18,607 bases of DNA from positions 1 through 18,607 of the forward strand of contig CALAVF010000458.1 in the NCBI GenBank assembly GCA_937892315.1, in the 5' to 3' direction. Positions 6,937 to 13,248 of this stretch are shown one piece after another. A model generated the notes under the pieces. That model was given only the letters and a program-made list of their open reading frames with translations, was not told the DNA's origin and did not search any database. This stretch comes from an uncultured Prevotellaceae bacterium (GTDB lineage: Bacteria; Bacteroidota; Bacteroidia; Bacteroidales; Bacteroidaceae). The position numbers and the translations under genes were made by a program. Each line of letters begins with the position of its first letter. The first letter of the stretch is position 1.

Positions 6937-8315
6937 TTGAAGAATTTATCCAGTTTTCTTAGCGTGTTGCCGACACAGAAGACCACCACTTTATCGCCTG
7001 CTTGCAGTTGGGTTCGACCTTCCACCAGCATGGAGTGTCCGTCACGCGACATGCCGCCGATATTCACCCCGTGGGGGAAGCAGAGTTCCATGACCTTTTT
7101 CTTGGTCACTTGCGAGCCAGGCTTGACGATGAACTCCGCCACGTCGGCATTGCCGATGGTCAGCATCTTCACATTGTCCACGTCGCCTTTCAGCAGCATC
7201 CGGTAGATGTGGCTGGCAGCAATCATCTTCTTGTTGATGATGGTGCCGATGTCGAGGTCGTCCGCCATGTCGAAGTAGTCAAGGTTTTCCACTTGTGCAA
7301 TGGTCTTGCGGATGCCTTTGCGGCGGGCAGCCACACAGGCAAGGATGTTCTGTTGGTCGTTGTCGGTCAGGGCGATGAGTGCTTCCATGCTGCCGTATCC
7401 CTCGTCGTTTAGCAAGTCCATGTCATAGCCCTCTCCCTCCAGAATCATCGTCTGGGGCGACACGAGGGCTTGCAGTTCTTCCGTGCGTTTCCTGTCTGGT
7501 TCGATGATTTTCACGCTGTCGTGAATGGACTCCAGTTTCCAACTGGCACGCACCGCCAGTTTGCCGCCGCCAATGAGGAGGCTGTTCTTCACGGCAGGGT
7601 AGTCGTCCTTGCCCGTCAGGTGGCGGATCACGGCAAGGTTCTCTTTGGTGGTCATGAAAAACACCAGGTCGCGCGGCAGAATCTTCTCGTCGCCGTGCGG
7701 ACTCACCGTCTCTCCGTCACGCTTGATTGCCACCACGTGGAAGTTGTGTCCGTGAGCCATACCGATTTCCTTCAGCGTATGTCCCACCAACTGATTGTCC
7801 TTGTTGCTGATTTCCTTTTCGTAGATGGGGTTGGCATCGTGCATCTTCACACTCAAGAGGAGCAGTTCGCCCCCGTTGAACTCCCACAACTGGCGTACCC
7901 AACTGTAGCGTGAACTGGCGGCAATGTCTTGGGCAGCCAGCAGTTCGGGGTAGATGAGCGATTCGATGCCCATGTTCTTGAAGAAGTCCAGATTCTCGGG
8001 CTTCATGTATTCGTAGTTGTCCACACGAGCCACCGTCTTCTTCGCTCCCAGTTGTTTGGCAAGCATCGCACAGGCGAGGTTTTCGCTTTCGTGAGGTGTG
8101 ACAGCGATGAACAGGTCGGCACGATTGACCCCCGCATCCTTCAATCCCTGAATGGATGTGGGTTGCTTGACCAAGGTCATGATGTCCAGTTCGTTGCCCA
8201 GACGAAAGAGTTTGCTTTCGTCGGCATCAATCAGCACGACGTCCTGATGGTCATTTGACAGCATTCGTGCCAAATGTGTGCCTACGGCTCCTGCACCTGC
8301 GATAATGATTTTCAT
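6933..8315 (-). CDS. trkA: TrkA, nucleotide-gating subunit of the Trk potassium system
   Basis: This is a 460-residue cytosolic peripheral protein made of two tandem RCK units (KTN plus C-terminal domain). The first Rossmann fold has GAGAVG (7-12) with the ribose-binding acidic residue D30 in VVLIDAD. The second has LLIGGGKLA with IIEPDRKR. NAD(H)/ATP binding to these domains gates TrkH. TrkA_C domains follow each Rossmann unit, the last ending in GDKVVVFCVGNTLRKLDKFF. It lies 51 nt downstream of dxs and overlaps trkH by 4 nt, so it is the middle gene of a dxs-trkA-trkH operon, a gene order I know from other Bacteroidales. Confidence 0.95.
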   Translation of the reverse strand: MKIIIAGAGAVGTHLARMLSNDHQDVVLIDADESKLFRLGNELDIMTLVKQPTSIQGLKDAGVNRADLFIAVTPHESENLACAMLAKQLGAKKTVARVDNYEYMKPENLDFFKNMGIESLIYPELLAAQDIAASSRYSWVRQLWEFNGGELLLLSVKMHDANPIYEKEISNKDNQLVGHTLKEIGMAHGHNFHVVAIKRDGETVSPHGDEKILPRDLVFFMTTKENLAVIRHLTGKDDYPAVKNSLLIGGGKLAVRASWKLESIHDSVKIIEPDRKRTEELQALVSPQTMILEGEGYDMDLLNDEGYGSMEALIALTDNDQQNILACVAARRKGIRKTIAQVENLDYFDMADDLDIGTIINKKMIAASHIYRMLLKGDVDNVKMLTIGNADVAEFIVKPGSQVTKKKVMELCFPHGVNIGGMSRDGHSMLVEGRTQLQAGDKVVVFCVGNTLRKLDKFFK

Positions 8316-8366
8316 CTTTACACCTCCCGAACTTACGAACTTAAAAACTTAAAAAAACTCACCAAC

Positions 8367-10289
8367 TCACCAACTCCTCTCCAACTCTTTCGCTATGCTC
8401 TCTGCATCCATGCCGCATTGTTGATGCAATTCGGCAACCGTGCCGTGCATGACAAATCGGTTGGGGATGCCGATGCGTTTCACTTCCACTTGATAGCCGT
8501 GGTCGGCAAAGAATTCCAGCACCGCACTGCCCAACCCGCCAGAGATGACACCGTCCTCTACCGTCACCACCTTCTTGAAGTTCTTGCCCACTTCGTGCAG
8601 CATCTCTTCGTCGATGGGCTTGAGGAAACGCATGTCGTAGTGAGCGATGTGCAGCGGTGCAGACGGGTTGCTGTTGAGCGACCGCATTTCAGCAATGGAG
8701 ATGCCTTTCTCTGCCTCTACGCCGATAGGACCGAGGCTCAACACCGCAATGTCCTTGCCGTCTTTCAGTTTTCTGCCCTTACCCACAGGCAACTCCTCGA
8801 ACTCACATTTCCAATCCACCACATTGCCTCTGCCACGCGGATAGCGGATGACGAACACACCCTTGTCGGGCAGTTGGGCAGTGTACATCAACTTACGCAG
8901 TTCAGGCTCGTTGTAAGGCGAAGCGATGGTCAAGTTCGGAATTGGACGGAGGAAAGCGAGGTCGAACGCTCCGTGATGGGTGGAGCCGTCCTCGCCCACA
9001 ATGCCGGCACGGTCGAGGCAAAGCACCATGTTCAGTCGCATGGTGGCGGCATCGTGGATGATATTGTCGTAGGCACGTTGCATGAACGACGAGTAGATGT
9101 TGCAGAACGGCATCATTCCGTCCTTTGCCATACCGCCGGAGAAGGTCACGGCATGTCCTTCTGCAATGCCCACATCAAACACACGGTCGGGCATGGCATT
9201 CATCATGATGTTCATCGAACAGCCGGTTGGCATGGCAGGGGTTACACCCACAATCTTCGGGTTCTGCTGTGCCAGTTCCAACAGCGTCTTGCCAAACACA
9301 TCCTGAAACTTGGGTGGATGAGGCTTCCCGTCGTGAGACACGAGACGTTCACCCGATTCCATGTCGAACTTGCCGGGTGCGTGCCATACGGTGGCATCCT
9401 CCTCGGCAGGTGCGAAGCCGTTGCCTTTCTTCGTGTGGATATGCAGGATTTTTGGACCCTTCATGTCCTTGATGACTTGCAGAATACGCACCAGTTCCAC
9501 CACGTCGTTGCCCTCGGCAGGACCGAAATAGCGGATGTCCATGCCTTCAAACATGTTCTTCTGGCGAGTCAGCACCGACTTCACGCTGTTGTTGAAACGA
9601 ATGAGCCCCTTGCGGCGGTTCTCGTTCAGGATTCCCCAGTCGAACAGTTTCTGCGACACCTTGTAGCGGATGTTATTATAAGTGGTGTTGGTGGTCAGTT
9701 GCAGCAGATACTTTCTCATGCCACCCACGCTGCGGTCGATGGACATGTTGTTGTCATTCAGCACAATCAGCATGTCGTTGGGCGTGCTTGCCGCATTGTT
9801 GATGCCTTCAAACGCCAAACCTCCGCTCAGGGCACCGTCGCCAATCACAGCCACCACTTTTCGGTTTTCGCCCTTCAACTTGGCAGCAACAGCCATGCCG
9901 AGTGCGGCAGACACCGAATTGCTGGCGTGTCCGCAGCAGAACGTGTCATATTCGCTCTCGTCGGGATGAGGAAAAGGTTTGAGTCCGTTCAACTTACGGT
10001 TGGTGCAGAACAGGTCGCGGCGACCCGTCAAAATCTTGTGTCCGTAAGCCTGATGCCCCACGTCCCACACGATGCGGTCGTAGGGCGTATTGAACACGTA
10101 GTGGAGAGCCACGGTCAGTTCCACCACGCCAATGCTCGATGCCAAATGACCTGGATTGACCGACAATTCCTCAATGATGTCACGCCTCAACTCCTCACAC
10201 ACCTGTGGCAATTCCTCCACCTTCAGTTGGCGTAAGTCGGCAGGATAGTCAATCTTTGTCAGATATTTATAATCGTTATTATCTCCCAT
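8367..10289 (-). CDS. dxs: 1-deoxy-D-xylulose-5-phosphate synthase
   Basis: This 640-residue thiamine-diphosphate enzyme condenses pyruvate and glyceraldehyde 3-phosphate to DXP, the first step of the MEP isoprenoid pathway, and also feeds thiamine and pyridoxal synthesis. Visible motifs are the substrate/ThDP histidine region [14 protein letters not shown], the ThDP/Mg motif [17 protein letters not shown], and the transketolase-like central block [19 protein letters not shown]; the C-terminal domain ends KELERSW. I chose the ATG giving [16 protein letters not shown], since this is where family similarity starts. An in-frame ATG 17 codons earlier would put a hydrophobic junk peptide across the -7 promoter element. 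It is the first gene of the operon with trkA and trkH. Confidence 0.96.
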   Translation of the reverse strand: MGDNNDYKYLTKIDYPADLRQLKVEELPQVCEELRRDIIEELSVNPGHLASSIGVVELTVALHYVFNTPYDRIVWDVGHQAYGHKILTGRRDLFCTNRKLNGLKPFPHPDESEYDTFCCGHASNSVSAALGMAVAAKLKGENRKVVAVIGDGALSGGLAFEGINNAASTPNDMLIVLNDNNMSIDRSVGGMRKYLLQLTTNTTYNNIRYKVSQKLFDWGILNENRRKGLIRFNNSVKSVLTRQKNMFEGMDIRYFGPAEGNDVVELVRILQVIKDMKGPKILHIHTKKGNGFAPAEEDATVWHAPGKFDMESGERLVSHDGKPHPPKFQDVFGKTLLELAQQNPKIVGVTPAMPTGCSMNIMMNAMPDRVFDVGIAEGHAVTFSGGMAKDGMMPFCNIYSSFMQRAYDNIIHDAATMRLNMVLCLDRAGIVGEDGSTHHGAFDLAFLRPIPNLTIASPYNEPELRKLMYTAQLPDKGVFVIRYPRGRGNVVDWKCEFEELPVGKGRKLKDGKDIAVLSLGPIGVEAEKGISIAEMRSLNSNPSAPLHIAHYDMRFLKPIDEEMLHEVGKNFKKVVTVEDGVISGGLGSAVLEFFADHGYQVEVKRIGIPNRFVMHGTVAELHQQCGMDAESIAKELERSW

Positions 10290-10307
10290 AAAGAATATAA
10301 AAGCGTG

Positions 10308-10315
10308 CAAAGGTA
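10308..10315 (-). promoter_or_regulatory. -7 element TACCTTTG upstream of dxs
   Basis: Minus-strand TACCTTTG matches TAnnTTTG and sits 19 nt ahead of the chosen dxs ATG. The expected TTTG -33 box is not clear because the flank is an ATTCATC-type repeat. It fixes the dxs start downstream of 10308. Confidence 0.6.
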
Positions 10316-10324
10316 AGAAAATAA

Positions 10325-10376
10325 ATTCATAATTCATCATTCATCATTCACAAATCATCATTCATCATTCATAATT
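10325..10376. repeat. Imperfect tandem ATTCATC-type repeats
   Basis: About 52 bases consist of ATTCATAATTCATC-like units repeated on one strand, including two copies of CATCATTCATCATTCA-like blocks separated by CAAAT. The array lies directly behind the dxs promoter, where a -33 box would be. It may have arisen by replication slippage. No function is assigned. Confidence 0.6.
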
Positions 10377-10569
10377 AGCAAATAAATAAGTGAAAATTTG
10401 GAGTTTAGAGTTTCAGAGTTTTTAAGTTAAGGTTAAGTTGAAGCGACTAATAAAGAAAAATTAACGTAAAAAGGGGATGATGAAATCCCATTTTGTTCCT
10501 TTTGTTACCATTGATGGTTAATTTGTTTGTTTTTGTGTTAAAAAGCATACAATGTAAGAAAAAAGGCCG
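10377..10569. other. Divergent intergenic region between dxs and the beta-barrel gene
   Basis: About 190 bases of low-complexity, AT-rich DNA with runs such as GGAGTTTAGAGTTTCAGAG and TTAAGTTAAGGTTAAG. I see no gene, hairpin terminator or recognisable riboswitch. A -33 box for the downstream gene is not evident at the right distance from its -7 element. Confidence 0.5.
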
Positions 10570-10577
10570 TAACTTTG
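10570..10577 (+). promoter_or_regulatory. -7 element TAACTTTG of the outer-membrane protein gene
   Basis: TAACTTTG fits the Bacteroidota -7 consensus. Transcription would start near 10584 and leave a leader of about 100 nt, rich in purines, before the ATG at 10684. The leader contains the short repeat CCGAAAACC/CCGAAAG, with no convincing structure. A -33 TTTG at 20 nt is absent. Confidence 0.55.
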
Positions 10578-10683
10578 CACCGCCTTTCAGAAAAGAGGGG
10601 AATCCGAAAACCTCCGAAAGACATCGTTTAAGGTTATATTTAAAAAGAGTAGGAACGTGTAAAAAGATTAAATTTAGGAAATT

Positions 10684-11226
10684 ATGAAGAAAATGATTTT
10701 GGCTGCATTCGTTGCAGTAGCATCTCTCACAGCAAACGCACAGGTTTGGGTTGGTGGCGAAGTAGGTTTCAATACTTCTAAGACAACTCTCAATGGTACA
10801 GAACTCGCAAAGGAGAACAATGTAACAATCGCTCCTGAGATTGGTTACTCTATCAACGACAACTGGGACATCGCAGTGGCACTTGAGTATGCACATAGCG
10901 ACGTGAAGGGTGGTGCAAACTCTAACGGTTTCTCTTTCAACCCATACGTTCGTTACACCTACCTGAAGAGCGGCAAGTTCTCTGCATTCGTTGATGGTGG
11001 TTTCGCATACGGTTATGTTCACACCAGCGGTGTGCAGGACAACACCAATATTTGGGAAATCGCTATCAAGCCAGGTATCGCATACGGTCTCAGCGACAAA
11101 GTGAGCCTCGTTGCTCATGTAGGTGACCTCGGTTGGCGTTTTGCAAAGACAGGCGATGTGAAGACGAACGCTTTCGACCTTCGTGTGACCAACGCCATCA
11201 CTTTCGGTGCTTACGTTAATTTCTAA
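10684..11226 (+). CDS. Small outer-membrane beta-barrel protein
   Basis: This is a 180-residue OmpW/OmpX-like porin-fold protein of the outer membrane beta-barrel superfamily. A classic signal peptide, MKKMILAAFVAVASLTANA, is followed by Q20. The mature part is a string of amphipathic strands with alternating aromatic residues (VWVGGEVGFNTS, ITIAPEIGYSINDNWDIAVALEYAHS, FSFNPYVRYTYL, FSAFVDGGFAYGYV, WEIAIKPGIAYGLSD, VSLVAHVGDLGWRF) consistent with about eight strands. It ends in TFGAYVNF, whose C-terminal Phe is the BAM recognition signal. The very regular codon choice suggests high expression. It is monocistronic, ending at a strong terminator. No ligand or activity can be inferred. Confidence 0.9.
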   Translation: MKKMILAAFVAVASLTANAQVWVGGEVGFNTSKTTLNGTELAKENNVTIAPEIGYSINDNWDIAVALEYAHSDVKGGANSNGFSFNPYVRYTYLKSGKFSAFVDGGFAYGYVHTSGVQDNTNIWEIAIKPGIAYGLSDKVSLVAHVGDLGWRFAKTGDVKTNAFDLRVTNAITFGAYVNF

Positions 11227-11265
11227 TTGAGAGTCAAAGATAAAGTTCGATAGAACCCCAAAACT

Positions 11266-11296
11266 AAAGGGTCGGCAGATTTGCCGACCCTTTTTT
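11266..11296 (+). terminator. Rho-independent terminator after the beta-barrel gene
   Basis: A perfect 9-bp GC-rich stem, GGGTCGGCA (11269-11277) with TGCCGACCC (11282-11290), has a 4-nt loop, flanking AAA/TTT pairs and a TTTTTT run. It lies 40 nt after the stop codon. From the other side the T-run is shorter, so it may weakly stop the minus-strand small gene as well. Confidence 0.92.
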
Positions 11297-11304
11297 GATG
11301 GATG

Positions 11305-11463
11305 TTAAGGATTGTCACTTCCGTCATCATCTCCCTCGCCACCTCCGTCGTCGGTGTTCGTTGCACGGAGTTTCAGCAAGTCGATGTCCATGACCTTGAT
11401 GTTTCGGCGGATCCAATGAGTCATGAATTTTTTATTGTCAATTAATTTTGAGTAGTTATTCAT
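11305..11463 (-). CDS. Candidate small acidic-tailed peptide, function unknown
   Basis: This is a 52-residue open frame starting at MNNYSKLIDNKKF, with an alternative ATG at 11424 giving a 39-residue form that begins MTHWIRRN. The N-terminal half is basic (IRRNIKVMDIDLLKLRA) and the C-terminal half is a Gly/Asp/Glu tail (DDGGGEGDDDGSDNP). Short Bacteroidales proteins with this layout, a KPxxxVxxxxxxLL-like segment followed by a low-complexity Gly/Asp tail, are familiar to me, but their role is not established. It has a candidate -7 element about 210 nt upstream and a leader filled with repeats. An in-frame extension to 11505 begins inside a repeat copy and is not favoured. No signal peptide is seen. 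Confidence 0.4.
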   Translation of the reverse strand: MNNYSKLIDNKKFMTHWIRRNIKVMDIDLLKLRATNTDDGGGEGDDDGSDNP

Positions 11464-11486
11464 GAATTTACCTTGTATATAAAAAA

Positions 11487-11597
11487 TAATTTGGCTTGAA
11501 TACACCTTTCAATTTGGCTTGAATACAAATAAGTGTAATCAAGCCAAATTGCTTTTTATAATCAAGCCAAATCAAAAAGTGTATTCAAGCCAAATTG
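11487..11597. repeat. Five alternating copies of a 19-nt repeat (core TTTGGCTTGA)
   Basis: Two forward copies (11487-11505, 11510-11528) face three inverted copies (11533-11551, about 11555-11573, 11579-11597). The outermost pair are 18/19 identical as inverted repeats (AATTTGGCTTGAATACAC), and the 10-nt core is invariant in all five. The adjacent copies 2 and 3 form a stable hairpin with a short loop. The region is AT-rich between copies. On the minus strand these copies would lie in the leader of the small peptide gene. It could be a MITE-like element bounded by its outer copies, an operator array, or a switchable RNA leader. No clear target-site duplication is seen. Confidence 0.85.
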
Positions 11598-11676
11598 TTC
11601 AACAATGACGAGGGAGCCTTGAAAATAGTGCTGAAACAGATGCTTTTCACGGACCTTTACGTTCCCAATTTCGATG

Positions 11677-11684
11677 CAAAGGTA
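11677..11684 (-). promoter_or_regulatory. -7 element TACCTTTG upstream of the repeat leader and small peptide
   Basis: Minus-strand TACCTTTG, in the same GCGTACCTTTGCA-type context as the other promoters here, would start a transcript near 11670. That transcript runs through the five-repeat region into the small acidic peptide frame. A -33 TTTG at the right spacing is not found, as an A-run occupies that place. Confidence 0.45.
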
Positions 11685-11704
11685 CGCACTCTTCAGAGGG
11701 CAGG

Positions 11705-11740
11705 AAAAAACGGCTACATGCGACTCCTCATGCAGTAGCC
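11705..11740 (-). terminator. Hairpin plus U-run on the minus strand
   Basis: GGCTAC (11712-11717) pairs with GTAGCC (11735-11740). The stem continues as TGC/GCA after a one-base bulge and has a loop of about ten bases. On the minus strand it is followed by GTTTTTT (11705-11711). This is terminator-like for a minus-strand RNA coming from 11.75-11.9 kb, although no promoter for such an RNA was identified. Confidence 0.45.
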
Positions 11741-11900
11741 ACAAATCAATATTCGCATTCAGACGGGCTACGCTGTCTGGTCTCGATCCGCCCAAGTGCC
11801 TCGCCTACATTCGCTACGCTGGTCAACCTACACGAGCCTCACGTCTTGGTATTCACTCGCCATACCAAGTACCCTGATTCTATGTTCGCTGTTCATAGAG
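11741..11900. other. GC-richer structured intergenic block, identity unknown
   Basis: This stretch is more GC-rich than its flanks and holds internal repeats: GCTACGCTG occurs twice (near 11767 and 11812), each followed by GGTC, and an 8-bp perfect hairpin CTTGGTAT/ATACCAAG spans 11845-11869. No open frame in it resembles a protein I know. It may be an interspersed repeat, a decayed mobile-element end or a structured RNA terminated by the hairpin at 11705-11740. Confidence 0.35.
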
Positions 11901-12102
11901 CGTTGTTGGAATAAAACAAGAGCAACATGAAAAATGAATGAATGTTTGGAGGTATGGAAGAAAAAAGTGTGCCTTTGTCTGATTTTTCTTCAGGTGGGCA
12001 GATTTTTAATTATAAAAGTCAAAAACCAGATAAAAGTCGTGAAAAAGATGTCTAAATGTCACTTTTTGATTCACTTTGTGTCAGTATGTAGATAAAAAGC
12101 AC

Positions 12103-12110
12103 TACTTTTG
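12103..12110 (+). promoter_or_regulatory. -7 element TACTTTTG of the toxin-antitoxin operon
   Basis: TACTTTTG fits TAnnTTTG. The nearest upstream TTTG (12075-12078) is 24 nt away, somewhat longer than the usual 19-21. Upstream, CACTTT occurs twice (TGTCACTTTTTGATTCACTT), which could be an operator half-site pair. The predicted start near 12117 leaves a leader of about 40 nt before the ATG at 12157. Confidence 0.5.
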
Positions 12111-12156
12111 TACAGGCTATTCATTAAATACAACCTTACAACGAAAGGCTTTCAAT

Positions 12157-12729
12157 ATGACATTATTTGATAGGCAGACGCTGATAGAAGCAGTGCTCTA
12201 TATCCTCAATGCAACGAAGGGTATCGACTTTTACCATGTGTTCAAGATTTTGTATTTTGCAGAGCAGAAACATCTGGTAAAGTGGGGCACACGTATTACG
12301 GCAGAAGAATTCCATGCGTATGACTATGGTCCTGTGCCGTCAAATCTGTATGGTGCGGTGAGGACAAAACGAATTGGAACATCTGGAGCAGGTAGGGCAA
12401 GGCAGCAATTCTCCCACATGTTCAATGATGCCATATCTTTTGCTGGCGAGGATGCCCCCAATGTGCTGTTGGCGAGGCGAAATGCTAATTTGGACTATCT
12501 TTCGGAGTCAGATATACAATGCTTAGATGACTCCATCAAGGAGAATGCCCATTTGACTTTTAGCCAGTTAAAGGAAAAATCCCATGATAGTGCATGGCAT
12601 GAGGCATACGACAATAAAGGAACGGAGGGTGACTTGATGAATCCTCTTTCCATCGCTCGTGCCGCAGGTGCCAGTGACGATATGATTGAGTACATTTCGG
12701 AACAAATGGACGATTTGGTATTGGCGTGA
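12157..12729 (+). CDS. Panacea (DUF4065/SocA-like) domain protein, probable antitoxin
   Basis: This 190-residue protein carries the Panacea domain in its N-terminal half, as seen in LIEAVLYILNATKGIDFYHVFKILYFAEQKHLVKWG and EEFHAYDYGPVPSNLYGAVR; the stretch from the helix FKILYFAEQKHL to the GPVPSNLY turn is the family hallmark. The domain is known as a promiscuous antitoxin module that neutralises many unrelated toxins, and as the SocA proteolytic adaptor. The C-terminal half is helical and acidic (LDDSIKENAHLTFSQLKEKSHD, DMIEYISEQMDDLVLA). I use the ATG at MTLFDRQTL: the in-frame extension of 27 residues begins upstream of the -7 promoter element, so it could not be translated from that transcript. 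The stop overlaps the next gene (TGATG), the usual coupling of an antitoxin-first pair. Confidence 0.85.
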   Translation: MTLFDRQTLIEAVLYILNATKGIDFYHVFKILYFAEQKHLVKWGTRITAEEFHAYDYGPVPSNLYGAVRTKRIGTSGAGRARQQFSHMFNDAISFAGEDAPNVLLARRNANLDYLSESDIQCLDDSIKENAHLTFSQLKEKSHDSAWHEAYDNKGTEGDLMNPLSIARAAGASDDMIEYISEQMDDLVLA

Positions 12730-13172
12730 TGGAGATAACGGGGGAACAACTCAAAAAATTGGTTACGAACACCGTCGAAGTTGGTGATGTCTATCGGGTA
12801 AAAATGACGGTGAAAGACGGTGTCACTCCCAAAGACGGTGACGACTCACGCAACAAATTTTTTGTTGTTCTTGGCTTTGATGACCAAGGAACCATCTATG
12901 GAGGAGTCATTATCAATTCTAAAATCAATCAGAACGTGTCACAATCGGTGAAAGATTACCACATGCCTATATCGTGTGAAAAGTACAAGTTCCTTGACCA
13001 CGACTCTTTTGTCAATTGTGCCAATCTGAAAACCAAACCGCTGTCTGATTTTGTGGGTTCTCCGAAGTTGGGAACGGTTGATGATGATGACGTGGAACTG
13101 ATAAAGGAGACAATCAAAAACAGTCCAAATGAAAAGAAAGCAAAACTGAAGCAATTCGGTCTCCTGTCATAA
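12729..13172 (+). CDS. Probable toxin partner of the Panacea protein, PemK/MazF-like barrel
   Basis: This 147-residue cytosolic protein starts on the A of the preceding TGA (TGATG). Its core resembles PemK/MazF-type small barrels: VEVGDVYRVKMTV, then a charged loop, then NKFFVVLGFDDQGTIYGGVIINSKIN, followed by ISCEKYKFLDHDSFVNCANL. The last block resembles the strand that ends in a Ser/Asp/Cys pattern in such toxins. A basic C-terminus (KKAKLKQFGLLS) follows. By position it is the toxin neutralised by the Panacea gene, and by fold guess a ribonuclease or ribosome-directed toxin. The sequence match is to general pattern, not to a named toxin, so activity is inferred. There is no terminator of note before the converging TPR gene. 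Confidence 0.6.
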   Translation: MEITGEQLKKLVTNTVEVGDVYRVKMTVKDGVTPKDGDDSRNKFFVVLGFDDQGTIYGGVIINSKINQNVSQSVKDYHMPISCEKYKFLDHDSFVNCANLKTKPLSDFVGSPKLGTVDDDDVELIKETIKNSPNEKKAKLKQFGLLS

Positions 13173-13248
13173 ATGAGAACTTTTATCAGACTGCATGGAA
13201 AGGGTGTCTATTTTTGGTTTTCACCGAATAAATCCACATATTTATTTT

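Noticed and set aside
8274..10235. Plus-strand open frame of about 650 codons
   Set aside because: Antisense of dxs. The His/Val-rich product resembles no family, while the minus strand gives a full DXP synthase.
10290..10340. 17-residue N-terminal extension of Dxs
   Set aside because: It spans the TACCTTTG element and the ATTCATC repeats; the known Dxs N-terminus starts after it.
10447..11118. Minus-strand frame of 223 codons, Cys-rich
   Set aside because: It lies opposite the clear signal peptide and beta-barrel gene; its cysteines come from reverse reading of common codons.
11487..11597. CRISPR array
   Set aside because: Copies alternate in orientation and the gaps are only a few bases, without spacers of uniform length and without cas genes.
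11562..11795. Minus-strand frame of 77 codons over the structured block
   Set aside because: It runs across the candidate terminator hairpin and -7 element and ends in repeat copies; no domain or conservation can be seen. It is more likely part of a repeat.
11954..12055. 33-codon plus-strand frame beginning MEEKSVPLSDF
   Set aside because: Too short, with no supporting promoter or start signal, in AT-rich spacer upstream of the toxin-antitoxin promoter.
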